Of a stretch of DNA of 64,000 nt, positions 27,450 through 36,435 are shown one piece after another (the first letter of the stretch is position 1; each line of letters starts with the position of its first letter). The stretch is taken from the NCBI GenBank assembly GCA_019359245.1, contig JAHHHR010000011.1, positions 85,040-149,039 on the forward strand. The letters run 5' to 3'. Source of the DNA: Nostoc desertorum CM1-VF14 (lineage in GTDB: Bacteria; Cyanobacteriota; Cyanobacteriia; Cyanobacteriales; Nostocaceae). The translations under genes and the position numbers were made by a program. The notes under the pieces were generated by a model, which was not told the DNA's origin, ran no database searches, and saw only the letters and a list, made by a program, of their open reading frames with translations.

Positions 27450-27543
27450 GGCGTTGCTTAATTGCAGCATGAATCCCCATTATAGAGACGCTATAGTTCA
27501 CACCTCTATAAGAGTTTTGAAATCAAACTGAATCAGCAACGCC
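27450..27543. mobile_element. MITE-like element, second copy of the GGCGTTGC family
   Basis: 94 bp bounded by GGCGTTGCTTAATT and AATCAGCAACGCC, sharing internal ATGAATC and TAGAGACG...CCTCTATA blocks with the copy at 25105-25216. The flanks CTGGCTTT and AACGCTTT match in their last five bases, consistent with a decayed 8-bp target duplication. It sits 43 bases before the GH13 start, between GT4 and GH13. Confidence 0.8.
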
Positions 27544-27586
27544 AACGCTTTACCATTCAGTCATATCGTGGAGATAATTTTAATTT

Positions 27587-29452
27587 ATGACGCTCCCAAC
27601 CGAAATAAGTGTTAACTCAAGTATGCCTGCGATTAAAGCCTCTACCCTTACTGGAATGGGGGCTATTCCCTATAAAACAGGAACAGCTTTTCGAGTTTGG
27701 GCGCCATTTGCTTCAGCAGTTTATGTGGCTGGAGATTTTAATAACTGGTCTACATCCGCAAATCTCCTCACCTCTGAAAATAATGGGTACTGGTCTGTGG
27801 ATGTTCCTGGAGCTAAAGAAGGTCAAAAGTACCGCTATGTAATTCAAAGCCCTTTCATCCCCGCTGATTCTGTATGGTGGCGTACCGATCCCTATTGCAA
27901 ACATGTCCTAGACAATGAGGGCGGCGATGGTGTAATTGTCACAGATCAGTTTGACTGGGGAACCAATACTTTCAATATGCCAGCCTGGAATGAATTGGTG
28001 ATTTATGAGCTGCATGTAGCTTCTTTTAATAGAAGCGAGAACAAGCCCGGAGATTTAAATTCAATTATCGATAAACTAGGCACCTTAAAAGACTTAGGCA
28101 TCAATGCCATTGAACTGATGCCAATTTTTGGTTTTCCAGGAGAATACTCTTTAGGCTATAACCCTGCTTTCCCTTTTGATATAGAAAGTAATTATGGCGA
28201 TCCTAGTGAATTTAAAAACTTTGTTAAAAAAGCCCATGAATTTGGTATAGCTGTCATTCTCGATGTAGTTTATAACCATTTCGGTAGTGAAGAACTAGAT
28301 TATTCTCTAAGGCGGTTTGATGGTTGGAATCAAAATAATGGGGATGGAATCTATTTCTACAACGATCAACGCGTCAAAACCGATTTTGGTCCTCGCCCAG
28401 ACTATGGCCGGGGTGAAGTGCGGCAATATATCCGTGACAACGCTCTGATGTGGCTGGAAGAATATCAGATAGACGGTTTACGATTTGATTCCACTGTCAA
28501 CATTCGTAATATTTACGGCAAGAACAACGAGCCTGGAAATGACATTCCTGAAGGCTGGAGTTTGATGCAATGGATCAACAATGAAATAGATAGCAAGACG
28601 CCGTGGAAGATTACCATTGCCGAAGATTTGCAAAATAACGAATGGATCAACCGTAATACAGGGGCAGGGGGAGCCGGGTTTGATTCCCAGTGGGGTAGTT
28701 CCTTTTATTATTCGATTTTTGAAGCGGTGGTGGCTCCCAGCGATAGTGCGCGTAATATGTACAGCGTTCGGGACGCAATTTTGCAAAGGTTTGAAACCGA
28801 TGCTTGGAAGCGAGTCATCTATAGCGAAAACCATGATGAAGTAGCAGAAATTAACCGCAAAGTCCGGCTCCCGGAAGTAATTTGGCGTGGTAATGCAGAT
28901 AGCTGGTTTGCTCGCAAACGCTCTACCTTAGCGGCGGCTCTCGTTTTTACATCTCCTGGAATCCCGATGATTTTTCAAGGTCAGGAATTTCTGGAATGGG
29001 GAAGTTGGAGTGATTCTGGAACTTTAGATTGGAGCAAGAAAGATAGATTTAGTGGTATCTGGGATCTATATCAGTCGTTAATTCGTTTACGGCGCAACTG
29101 GTATAACAACACCAGAGGTTTACGTGGACAGCATGTGAATGTACATCATGTCAACAATAACGACAAAGTTATCGCCTTCCATCGTTGGGATAACGGCGGC
29201 CCAGGGGATGATGTAGTTGTGATTGTGAATATGGGCGATCGCTCCTATGATCGCTATAGCCTGGGCTTTCCTGGAGGCGGAACTTGGTGGGTAAGGTTTA
29301 ATAGCGACTGGAATGGTTACAGCCCAGATTTTGGCAACCATTCTGGTTATGACACCTTTGCAGATCGGAGCAATCCCAATGATTCCGATGGTATGTCCTT
29401 CCGTGCCAATGTTGGCATTGGTCCTTATAGCGTCTTGATTCTTTCTCAATAA
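27587..29452 (+). CDS. GH13 alpha-amylase family enzyme with N-terminal CBM48
   Basis: A 621-residue alpha-glucan enzyme. An N-terminal CBM48/E-set domain (VYVAGDFNNWS, about 30-115) precedes the GH13 barrel with region I DVVYNH (226-231), II GLRFDST (nucleophile Asp301), III IAEDL (Glu346) and IV SENHDE (His416-Asp417). A beta domain follows to the C-terminus. The layout is like branching/debranching or maltooligosyl-type enzymes rather than secreted amylase, and there is no signal peptide. All catalytic residues are present. Upstream are GT4 and a MITE; downstream, 36 bases away, is an MDR oxidoreductase. Confidence 0.92.
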   Translation: MTLPTEISVNSSMPAIKASTLTGMGAIPYKTGTAFRVWAPFASAVYVAGDFNNWSTSANLLTSENNGYWSVDVPGAKEGQKYRYVIQSPFIPADSVWWRTDPYCKHVLDNEGGDGVIVTDQFDWGTNTFNMPAWNELVIYELHVASFNRSENKPGDLNSIIDKLGTLKDLGINAIELMPIFGFPGEYSLGYNPAFPFDIESNYGDPSEFKNFVKKAHEFGIAVILDVVYNHFGSEELDYSLRRFDGWNQNNGDGIYFYNDQRVKTDFGPRPDYGRGEVRQYIRDNALMWLEEYQIDGLRFDSTVNIRNIYGKNNEPGNDIPEGWSLMQWINNEIDSKTPWKITIAEDLQNNEWINRNTGAGGAGFDSQWGSSFYYSIFEAVVAPSDSARNMYSVRDAILQRFETDAWKRVIYSENHDEVAEINRKVRLPEVIWRGNADSWFARKRSTLAAALVFTSPGIPMIFQGQEFLEWGSWSDSGTLDWSKKDRFSGIWDLYQSLIRLRRNWYNNTRGLRGQHVNVHHVNNNDKVIAFHRWDNGGPGDDVVVIVNMGDRSYDRYSLGFPGGGTWWVRFNSDWNGYSPDFGNHSGYDTFADRSNPNDSDGMSFRANVGIGPYSVLILSQ

Positions 29453-29488
29453 AATAATGGCTTGGTCATGGTATAGGGGAGTACACTC

Positions 29489-30472
29489 ATGAAAGCGATC
29501 GTCATGCATGAAACAGGGGGTGCAGAAGTACTGCACTACGAAACCTTTCCTACCCCGATACCCATGACCAATGAGGTATTAGTCAAGGTTCATGCTGCTA
29601 CGGTAAATCACACAGATATATTTCACCGCTCAGGACAGTTTTTCATTCAAAAAAGTCTCCCCCATATTTTGGGTATGGATGTAGCAGGGGAAATCGTGGA
29701 ATTGGGTGCAGAGGTAACAAATTGGCAAATAGGCGATCGCATTGTTGCCACTTTTGAAGCCCTGGGAAGAGAAAGAAATGGTGCTTATGCGGAATACACC
29801 ACGCTACCAGTTAAGCAATTACACCACATTCCCGATCAGCTGAGTTACATTGGAGCGGCGAGTATTGGTTTAGCTTTCACAACTGCTTGGATTGCCCTAT
29901 TTTATAACGGGGCGATCGCGCCAGTTGAGCGAATTGTGATCCATGCAGCATCCAGTGGAGTGGGAACCTCTGCAATTCAAATTGCCCGTTGGCAAAATGC
30001 CCAAGTGATTGCCATCAGTGACAAGAACAAAACAGAGCGACTATACCAACTAGGAGCCGATTTTATCCTTGATCGCCACTCTCCTAATTTAGTAGAGCAG
30101 GTAATCAAGATAACCGAGGGGCAAGGTGCCACTCTCGTTCTTGACTTAGTAGGACGTACAACATTGCGATCGTCTATTAGTATGCTGGCAAAAAAAGGGC
30201 GGATTGTTTGTGCTGGGACTCTCAGTGGTGATGTGGCAGAAATTAATGTCATGGATCTACTGATGAAAAATGCCAGCATTCACGGTTCATTTGCTCTGAT
30301 TCAACCGCAAGATTTCGACCAAATTTTGCAACACTTCGCCCAGGGAATATTTCAACCTGTGATTGACTCCGTTTTGCCTTTACAAGAAGCAAGTGTTGCC
30401 CACGAGCGAATTGAGGCAAAACAGGCATTTGGTAAAATTATCCTCGTGCCTAATCCAGAACATCCCGGATAA
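29489..30472 (+). CDS. MDR-family NAD(P)H:quinone oxidoreductase-like protein
   Basis: A 327-residue medium-chain dehydrogenase/reductase: GroES-like N-terminal part (VLVKVHAATVNHTDIFHRSG, LGMDVAGEIVELG, GDRIV) and Rossmann part with HAASSGVGTSAIQIARW. The zinc ligand set of alcohol dehydrogenases is missing, so it is of the zinc-free quinone oxidoreductase/enoyl reductase type and should reduce a quinone or unsaturated carbonyl with NADPH. AGGGGAG lies 7 bases before the ATG. It follows GH13 closely and may share its transcript, with the CBM-like/GMC operon 185 bases downstream. Confidence 0.9.
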   Translation: MKAIVMHETGGAEVLHYETFPTPIPMTNEVLVKVHAATVNHTDIFHRSGQFFIQKSLPHILGMDVAGEIVELGAEVTNWQIGDRIVATFEALGRERNGAYAEYTTLPVKQLHHIPDQLSYIGAASIGLAFTTAWIALFYNGAIAPVERIVIHAASSGVGTSAIQIARWQNAQVIAISDKNKTERLYQLGADFILDRHSPNLVEQVIKITEGQGATLVLDLVGRTTLRSSISMLAKKGRIVCAGTLSGDVAEINVMDLLMKNASIHGSFALIQPQDFDQILQHFAQGIFQPVIDSVLPLQEASVAHERIEAKQAFGKIILVPNPEHPG

Positions 30473-30657
30473 AATTTAATCATTTTTTCGGAAATCATTA
30501 GTCAATTTTCCGGAAAGGTTAAAGTTATTATTGTTTCCATAAACACCACTTTTTTGTATAGTTCGGCAAAGCTAACTTGGATTGATTCCAAAATGCTAAT
30601 TGCTGCGATTTATTGTGACTTGATTTGGTCGATAGATATCTACCAGGAGAAAAATTC

Positions 30658-31731
30658 ATGGCTGTTGAGATTTTAAAAACAGACGACCAGTATGTACTAA
30701 ACCACTGCACTAAATTTCTTGCTAGAGATAATAAAGATCCTCGTCATAACTTTGGGCAATTGACTGACAATGATCCACGCTCTCGCATTGCGGAACCTTG
30801 GCGATTTCCAATTATCGATAATTACAGCGATGGCAAGGATTTTGTCAAAAGTTATTCTTCCAATGTAGTAACTTTCGTATATCAGCAACAAGGAGAAACA
30901 CCGCCAAAAAATGTTGCTGTAATCGGGACTTTCGCCAACCTTTATGAGCCAATTCCGCTCAAGCCTGTCAACTTTGTCGGGGAAGCCACAGGATATTATG
31001 CTTTATCGATTGTGGTACCAAAATCACAATTTCACACCTATAAATTTATCATCGATGGACAGGCAATTATAGACCCAATAAATCCCCAGCGGGCCCAGCT
31101 TGATAACGGGCAATTATGGTCAAGATTTTTTACCCAATTATGTACTGAGCCACTGAACTTTGAAGATTGGGAATTTGACATCGTAGCTCGATTAGTAGAT
31201 CATATTTTGCCTTTCCGAACTGAGGAAGGGGAAAACTTTTTGAAACGTCATTACAATTTTTTGGGTAAACAAGATAAGCAAGTACAATACGCCTATGCTT
31301 ATCGTCTAGATGAATCTGTCGGAGCCGCAAACTTTATTGACAACATTTTAGCTAGAGAAGAAAACCATCATTTAATTGATTACAAAATTTGTTTAGCTCA
31401 AATTAACCGGATATTGAGACAGCGTAATCCCTACGTTGAACCAAAAGATGTCTCTAAAGAGTTATACATTGACCTGTATAACGAAATGGCTACTAACCAA
31501 GTCAATGGTTGGAATTATCAACAATACCAAGAACCTCGTTTCTTCCTTCAATTACTGCGCCGTCACACATTTACAGGTGCTTTTTCTCATCCTAAATATG
31601 GTGGCAACGTAGGAGGAACAGGTTGGGCTTATCTATCAGAAAGATATAGAGATCAGAACGGCAAAACTCTATTTGATTGGCGCAAAGCTATAGAACCACC
31701 CCTTGGACTTAACAGCGATTATCGGGGCTAA
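30658..31731 (+). CDS. Fusion of a glycogen-binding-type (AMPK/CBM48) domain and gluconate 2-dehydrogenase subunit 3
   Basis: A 357-residue protein. The middle N-terminal part (about 65-150; VTFVYQQQGETPPKNVAVIGTF ... YYALSIVVPKSQFHTYKFIIDG) has the strand pattern of AMPK/CBM48 glycogen-binding modules. The C-terminal half (from about 180; VARLVDHILP, RFFLQLLRRHTFTGAFSHPKYGGN) is the gluconate 2-dehydrogenase subunit 3 family, which partners FAD-GMC subunits. Subunit 3 normally carries a Tat signal; none is present here. ATG 30658 has AGGAG 8 bases upstream (the frame runs to 30625). The GMC gene follows after 23 bases, so they are co-transcribed. Confidence 0.82.
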   Translation: MAVEILKTDDQYVLNHCTKFLARDNKDPRHNFGQLTDNDPRSRIAEPWRFPIIDNYSDGKDFVKSYSSNVVTFVYQQQGETPPKNVAVIGTFANLYEPIPLKPVNFVGEATGYYALSIVVPKSQFHTYKFIIDGQAIIDPINPQRAQLDNGQLWSRFFTQLCTEPLNFEDWEFDIVARLVDHILPFRTEEGENFLKRHYNFLGKQDKQVQYAYAYRLDESVGAANFIDNILAREENHHLIDYKICLAQINRILRQRNPYVEPKDVSKELYIDLYNEMATNQVNGWNYQQYQEPRFFLQLLRRHTFTGAFSHPKYGGNVGGTGWAYLSERYRDQNGKTLFDWRKAIEPPLGLNSDYRG

Positions 31732-31754
31732 TTGATATCCTCAGGAGAACATAT

Positions 31755-33596
31755 ATGCAAACTGAATTTGATGTAGTGATCATTGGTAGTGGCGCTGGAG
31801 GTTCCCCTATTGCCTACACTTTAGCGAAGGCTGGGAAATCAGTGCTGATTCTGGAAAAAGGCCCACTATTTAGACCCCAGTATCAGAGTCCTCAGGGGTT
31901 AAGTGACTTTAAGCGTGACGAATTGTTTGCTGATGGACCAGAAAAGCGTATCCGCGTTCCTGGAGTTGCTAATCAGAACGAAGCCTTTTATTCTAGCCAC
32001 GTTGAACCAGATATTAACGACGAGCCGCATATCTATCGCGATCCCAATGGACAAGATAGAGCCACAATTGAAGGCTATACAGCTCAAGTGGTAGGCGGCG
32101 GTACTCAACTTTATGGTGGTGTTTCGCTACGTTTTACGCCTACCGATTTACGTCTACAAAGCTTTAATGCCGGACGTAAAGACCTGAAGAATGACCCAAA
32201 TAACGATGTGCAAAGGGAAGCGCGTGATTGGGCTGTCAGTTACGACGAGCTAGAACCGTACTATGTTAAAGCTGAATACCTTGTAGGTCTTAACGGCACC
32301 GCCGAGAATCAGCTCAAGCCTTTTAGTAAAGATAGCTATCAACCGCCTTTAGAACCTAACCCAATTAGCAACTATGCGAAATTTGGTATGGATAAGCTAG
32401 GTGAACAACTGGGTAATGGTAAGCCAATTAAGCCATACCGCGCACCTCTAGCGGTGATTACCCGCGATCATGAACCCAGTGGACGCAAAGTTCCCAAAGA
32501 CCCTGAAACCCTCAAAACCAGTTATGTAAATCGCTTTGGCTGTCCTTTGGGTGTGAAATCGAATACTTGGGTATCTTTACTCAGCCCGATCGCTAATTTA
32601 CCAAACTTTGAAATTCGCACAAACTGCGTAGTCACCCATCTAGAAAGTGAGGGGTCGAAAGTCAGCCGAGTAGCATACCGCGATCCGAGTGGTAAAACCC
32701 GGTTTGTTCAAGGAAAGTTGGTAATCGTAGCTTGTTCTGCCATTGAATCGATTCGATTACTGAAGCTGTCAGCACAGCTCAGTTCCGAATTTAACAAACG
32801 CATCAACCAAAATGATTTACTGGGTAAATACTTCCTTACCCACTGTTTTGGAGGTGCTAGCGCCCTCATGCCCACCCGTAGCGATAAGACCTTAGCTCTT
32901 GATGCTGATTGGGCAACCGATGCTTGCGCTACTGACGACTTTCTCAAGAGCAGAGGTCTTTGGGCCGGTGGAGCAATCTATAACAATACTTCCGATCAAG
33001 CCTTGCCTATCTCTTTGGGGCGTACCCACGGTAGTCGGGATTTAGACACTCTTTGGAAAGGCTTTATCGAGAACACCAGTTTAGCGGCTCAAGGGTTGAC
33101 GGACTTTTTGGACAACAACATGGGTAGGGGTTTATCCGTCAGCTTTATGGCCAATCAAGTACCCCTGAAGACCAATCGGATTGAACTCCATCCCACGATT
33201 CAAGATAAATGGGGTCGTCCTGTGGCTCACATCATTAAAGAATGGCACAGCCACGACAGATATCTCATGGATACCTTGGCTGAAATGTGTGGCCAGGTTT
33301 TGAAGCTGGGTGGTAATACAATTCCAGGCGAATTCAAATTTGAATTTCAAGGTCAGGGTGGCGTATACCTGGCAGAAAACGCCTTGGCACGGATTGCCAA
33401 CCACATTCTTGGAGGAGCAAGGTTTGGTACTGACCGCAAAGACTCAGTGCTAGACCGCAATTGCAAAGCTTGGGACTTTGATAACCTCTATGTCACCGAT
33501 GGCTCATTTATGCCCACTTCGGGAGGCGCAAACCCAACCTTGACAATTCAGGCCAATTCTTTTCGGGTAGCTGACGAATTACTTAAGAGGCTTTAA
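31755..33596 (+). CDS. GMC-family FAD oxidoreductase (gluconate/sugar dehydrogenase large-subunit type)
   Basis: A 613-residue flavoprotein. The FAD motif VVIIGSGAGGSPIAY (residues 7-21) is followed by LEKGP, the GMC loop VVGGGTQLYGG (about 113-123), and the C-terminal DGSFMPTSGGANPTLTIQANS, which carries the active-site/FAD-pyrophosphate region. It lacks a Tat or Sec signal, so it works in the cytosol, unlike periplasmic gluconate dehydrogenases. No cytochrome c subunit is nearby, so the electron acceptor is unknown. AGGAG lies 7 bases from the ATG. It is the core enzyme of the operon 30658-36008. The substrate cannot be read from sequence. Confidence 0.9.
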   Translation: MQTEFDVVIIGSGAGGSPIAYTLAKAGKSVLILEKGPLFRPQYQSPQGLSDFKRDELFADGPEKRIRVPGVANQNEAFYSSHVEPDINDEPHIYRDPNGQDRATIEGYTAQVVGGGTQLYGGVSLRFTPTDLRLQSFNAGRKDLKNDPNNDVQREARDWAVSYDELEPYYVKAEYLVGLNGTAENQLKPFSKDSYQPPLEPNPISNYAKFGMDKLGEQLGNGKPIKPYRAPLAVITRDHEPSGRKVPKDPETLKTSYVNRFGCPLGVKSNTWVSLLSPIANLPNFEIRTNCVVTHLESEGSKVSRVAYRDPSGKTRFVQGKLVIVACSAIESIRLLKLSAQLSSEFNKRINQNDLLGKYFLTHCFGGASALMPTRSDKTLALDADWATDACATDDFLKSRGLWAGGAIYNNTSDQALPISLGRTHGSRDLDTLWKGFIENTSLAAQGLTDFLDNNMGRGLSVSFMANQVPLKTNRIELHPTIQDKWGRPVAHIIKEWHSHDRYLMDTLAEMCGQVLKLGGNTIPGEFKFEFQGQGGVYLAENALARIANHILGGARFGTDRKDSVLDRNCKAWDFDNLYVTDGSFMPTSGGANPTLTIQANSFRVADELLKRL

Positions 33597-33600
33597 CTTT

Positions 33601-34743
33601 ATGGATCCAGCATTTAACGATATTCAAAGTAATCCCTGGAACGAGATTTTCAAAATCGTCTTCTTTCCCGATCGCATTTACCATGCTGAATACCTTAACG
33701 CTACCCGCAGCCCCCGCTACCGTTACAATGTGCGAGAGGTTCGCAGCTACCTGGGTATCAATGCCCTGAAGGGAGAAGTATATCTCGATGGCAAGTTTAT
33801 CAGTAATTTTCTGCGGCTGGAATACAGATCCGGTCGTTTAGTAGAGCAGGTACGCGAGAAAAAGCGGTTGCTCGGTAGTGATGTGATTGCCTGGGTGAGG
33901 CTGTCACCAGAAGATGAAAGCAAAAAAGCAGAGTCCAGGGTAAAGCTGCACTATTGCCCGTGGATTGATGCTTACGAGGTGGAGATTTGGGAAACCCTAG
34001 AAGCTCCCGCCACCAGCTACCACGATTTTCAGATTCTGGATCAAATGGGGCGCAATGGACCGATTACGCGAGTCAAGGCATTTAACCCAGCTTTGCAAAA
34101 TATCAAAGCGCTGACGCAGATAGAATTGGCATTTCGTGAAAGCGATCGCAATTTCCCCACTGGCTACCAAATTAGTGATGCTGATGCATGTTGGGATAAT
34201 GACTATTCGCGATCGCACCAAGAACCACGCACCCAAGAACCCAGTTCACAGCAAAATACCGTTGAGGATCTCAACTACCTAATCAACTTCCAGCGCGGTT
34301 GGTTTTTACAAGCACCGGACATTAAGCCTGTACGTTATCGGAATGCCATGATGGATGGCGACAATCCAGATCGAGCAGACAACAACATTATTGATATGCG
34401 CTGGATTGTTCAACGAGAACTAGGCGGTTCCAACATTTTCTTCCATGAAGTAACAATTCCTCCCGGCACTGTGGAAGGCACTCACCAACATATTGGTACG
34501 GAAGAATTATATTACATCACCGAGGGAGAGGGCATCGCCTATATGCGTGCCGGCGACGATCCCGCAACAGACAAATACCCGACTGTAAAACGTCAAGTTA
34601 TGGGACTGGGGAGCCGCGAATTTAAAGAACTCCCGGTGAAACCAGGTAGCGTTATTTTCACCAAGAGCGGTGGGATGCATGGCATTCGTAACCCTGGTAC
34701 AGAACCCTTAAAATTCGTTGCTTTCTTGTATCACACAATCTAA
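33601..34743 (+). CDS. Cupin-domain protein with unrecognised N-terminal domain (operon cupin 1)
   Basis: 380 residues. The C-terminal third is a cupin (VTIPPGTVEGTHQHIGTEELYY, then VIFTKSGGMHGIRN) with metal ligands His-x-His, Glu and the later His, so a metal-binding jelly roll. The N-terminal 150 residues carry FLRLEYRSG ... IAWVRLS ... DAYEVEIWETLEAP, a pattern also found in the next gene. I know no named family for this part. It starts 4 bases after the GMC stop with AAGAGG upstream, so translation is coupled. It may be an isomerase, dioxygenase or a binding partner of the GMC product. Confidence 0.8.
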   Translation: MDPAFNDIQSNPWNEIFKIVFFPDRIYHAEYLNATRSPRYRYNVREVRSYLGINALKGEVYLDGKFISNFLRLEYRSGRLVEQVREKKRLLGSDVIAWVRLSPEDESKKAESRVKLHYCPWIDAYEVEIWETLEAPATSYHDFQILDQMGRNGPITRVKAFNPALQNIKALTQIELAFRESDRNFPTGYQISDADACWDNDYSRSHQEPRTQEPSSQQNTVEDLNYLINFQRGWFLQAPDIKPVRYRNAMMDGDNPDRADNNIIDMRWIVQRELGGSNIFFHEVTIPPGTVEGTHQHIGTEELYYITEGEGIAYMRAGDDPATDKYPTVKRQVMGLGSREFKELPVKPGSVIFTKSGGMHGIRNPGTEPLKFVAFLYHTI

Positions 34744-34757
34744 TCTTAACCTTTGCC

Positions 34758-36008
34758 ATGTTTATCCTTCATTCTGATAGTGTTTTTAAAGTTGATCCCA
34801 ATACCCCGCCTGACTATAGTCGGGGTAATCCGCTGCTGAAGTTGCTGAACTTTCTCGAACGCGCCCAACTAGCGGCTGAACGTGAATTCTATTTAACTGG
34901 GGAGTTCCAGTATTTATTTCCCTATGAATCTCTGGTTTTATATGGGCCTCAAGGGAATGATGCTAATATTCTCGATCCGACTCAGCAGGACAATAAAACA
35001 GATTTCCAAAAGCAAAATCTTAAGGATTTCGTTAGTACCGACACCTTTTTGACTCGAGGTTTGGTGACTGTGGGAGACTGGACAGGGCCGTTTTTGCGAG
35101 TTTCTTACCGTGGGGGCCCTGATAGTAAATTATCCGTTGCTGCCAACCATAAATTAGGAGAAAAAATTAAACTCTGGATTAAAGTGGCAGGTGTAGCAAC
35201 TCCTACTTTGCTTTTGGTGCCGTATAATCCACTGAGCGATCGCTATGAAGTTGAATTTTGGGGTTATCCAGGCAATGATCTGCGAAGTCAGCTAGACGAC
35301 AAGGGACGCAATGCCCTTGATCGCGGTGAACTTCAAGTACGTAATGACTTAGTACATGGCAGCATAGCAGACTTCAACCGAGAAGTATTAAGCGATCGCT
35401 ATATACTGGACGTCGCCCCCACAAACACAATGCATCCTGTGTTACCCCTCCATGTGGAACTTGCTTGGGCAGATTTTAGCGAAAAAATTTGGGACTCCCA
35501 AAATGGGGCGAACTACCATTACGAATTCAACATGATCCTCCGGGGATGGGATCACTTTTTGGGAACAGGTATCAGTCCTAACCCTCACGGCGGTGTTGGC
35601 TTTTTGGAGTATCGCAATTTGATGTCTAATTATGGGAACTACTCCAGTAAACCTGAATTGGGCCGCCAATTAAACTCATGGAACTTCAACGCCTTTGGTA
35701 GTAAAAATCATGGCAACGGTTTTGAACGATTCTTTGCCGTAGATTACATGGATTTGCACGTCCTCAATCCTAGCTGTGGGATTGGTTTACATCGCCATCG
35801 TGATAATCAGGAAGTTTTTCTGATGATGGATGGTCAAGGCTTTATGGTAGTAGGTGATTGGTGCAAAATGCCAGAGCGAGAACGCTGCTTTGAAATCCGT
35901 ACACTACAACCCGGACACTTTGCCATGCTAAAAGGTGGTAATCTCCACGCTTTAATGAATGCTACTGATGAACAAGTCTCTCTGTTTATGTTTGGGGGAT
36001 ATGATTAA
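34758..36008 (+). CDS. Cupin-domain protein with shared N-terminal domain (operon cupin 2)
   Basis: 416 residues, a divergent paralogue of the preceding gene. Its N-terminal region has FLRVSYRGG ... IKLWIKV ... DRYEVEFWGYPG, aligning with FLRLEYRSG ... IAWVRLS ... DAYEVEIWETLE of cupin 1. The C-terminal cupin reads NPSCGIGLHRHRDNQEVFLMMDGQG with H-x-H, Glu, and a later GGNLHALMN His. It follows after 14 bases; no clear Shine-Dalgarno is seen, suggesting coupling. It ends the operon, and a hairpin with a T-run lies 156 bases downstream. Confidence 0.8.
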   Translation: MFILHSDSVFKVDPNTPPDYSRGNPLLKLLNFLERAQLAAEREFYLTGEFQYLFPYESLVLYGPQGNDANILDPTQQDNKTDFQKQNLKDFVSTDTFLTRGLVTVGDWTGPFLRVSYRGGPDSKLSVAANHKLGEKIKLWIKVAGVATPTLLLVPYNPLSDRYEVEFWGYPGNDLRSQLDDKGRNALDRGELQVRNDLVHGSIADFNREVLSDRYILDVAPTNTMHPVLPLHVELAWADFSEKIWDSQNGANYHYEFNMILRGWDHFLGTGISPNPHGGVGFLEYRNLMSNYGNYSSKPELGRQLNSWNFNAFGSKNHGNGFERFFAVDYMDLHVLNPSCGIGLHRHRDNQEVFLMMDGQGFMVVGDWCKMPERERCFEIRTLQPGHFAMLKGGNLHALMNATDEQVSLFMFGGYD

Positions 36009-36163
36009 TGCAAGTTTGATAGCAATGCTAGAACGCAAATAGGTCATTTGCTTGGTGTTCTTAGTTATTCCGAATGCCTTTCTTGATAACCGATACCTAG
36101 TAGATTTTGGATTTCATCTGGCTGGGATTAAACGCCACACCCAATGTGGAGATTTTCGCACAG

Positions 36164-36195
36164 TAGCGCAGAGAATTAATGATTACTCTGCGCTA
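36164..36195 (+). terminator. Hairpin terminator of the GMC/cupin operon
   Basis: A perfect 10-bp stem TAGCGCAGAG / CTCTGCGCTA with a 12-base loop, directly followed by TTT. It lies in the 427-base gap between the second cupin and the S51 peptidase. Otherwise the gap shows no supported gene. Confidence 0.6.
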
Positions 36196-36435
36196 TTTGA
36201 CGTTAACAAACAGTACAAACCCTGTACGCTGGAAATTTTACCCTATCTAGTGCCAGAGTTAAGCTAGTACGCATCTAAGCTGCATATTTTTTCGTTAAAG
36301 CTGTCATTTGTTATTGATTATTTACAAAGGGCAACAGATAAATGACTAATGACAAAGGACGAATTTCACGGATAAATAAGCAATTAAAGTGCGTAACAGC
36401 CTAGCAATAATTGCAGTTTGCTCCAGAAGCTTAGT

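Noticed and set aside
36052..36267. 71-codon rightward ORF after the second cupin gene
   Set aside because: TTG start without a ribosome site, no family resemblance, and it runs through the perfect terminator hairpin at 36164-36195.
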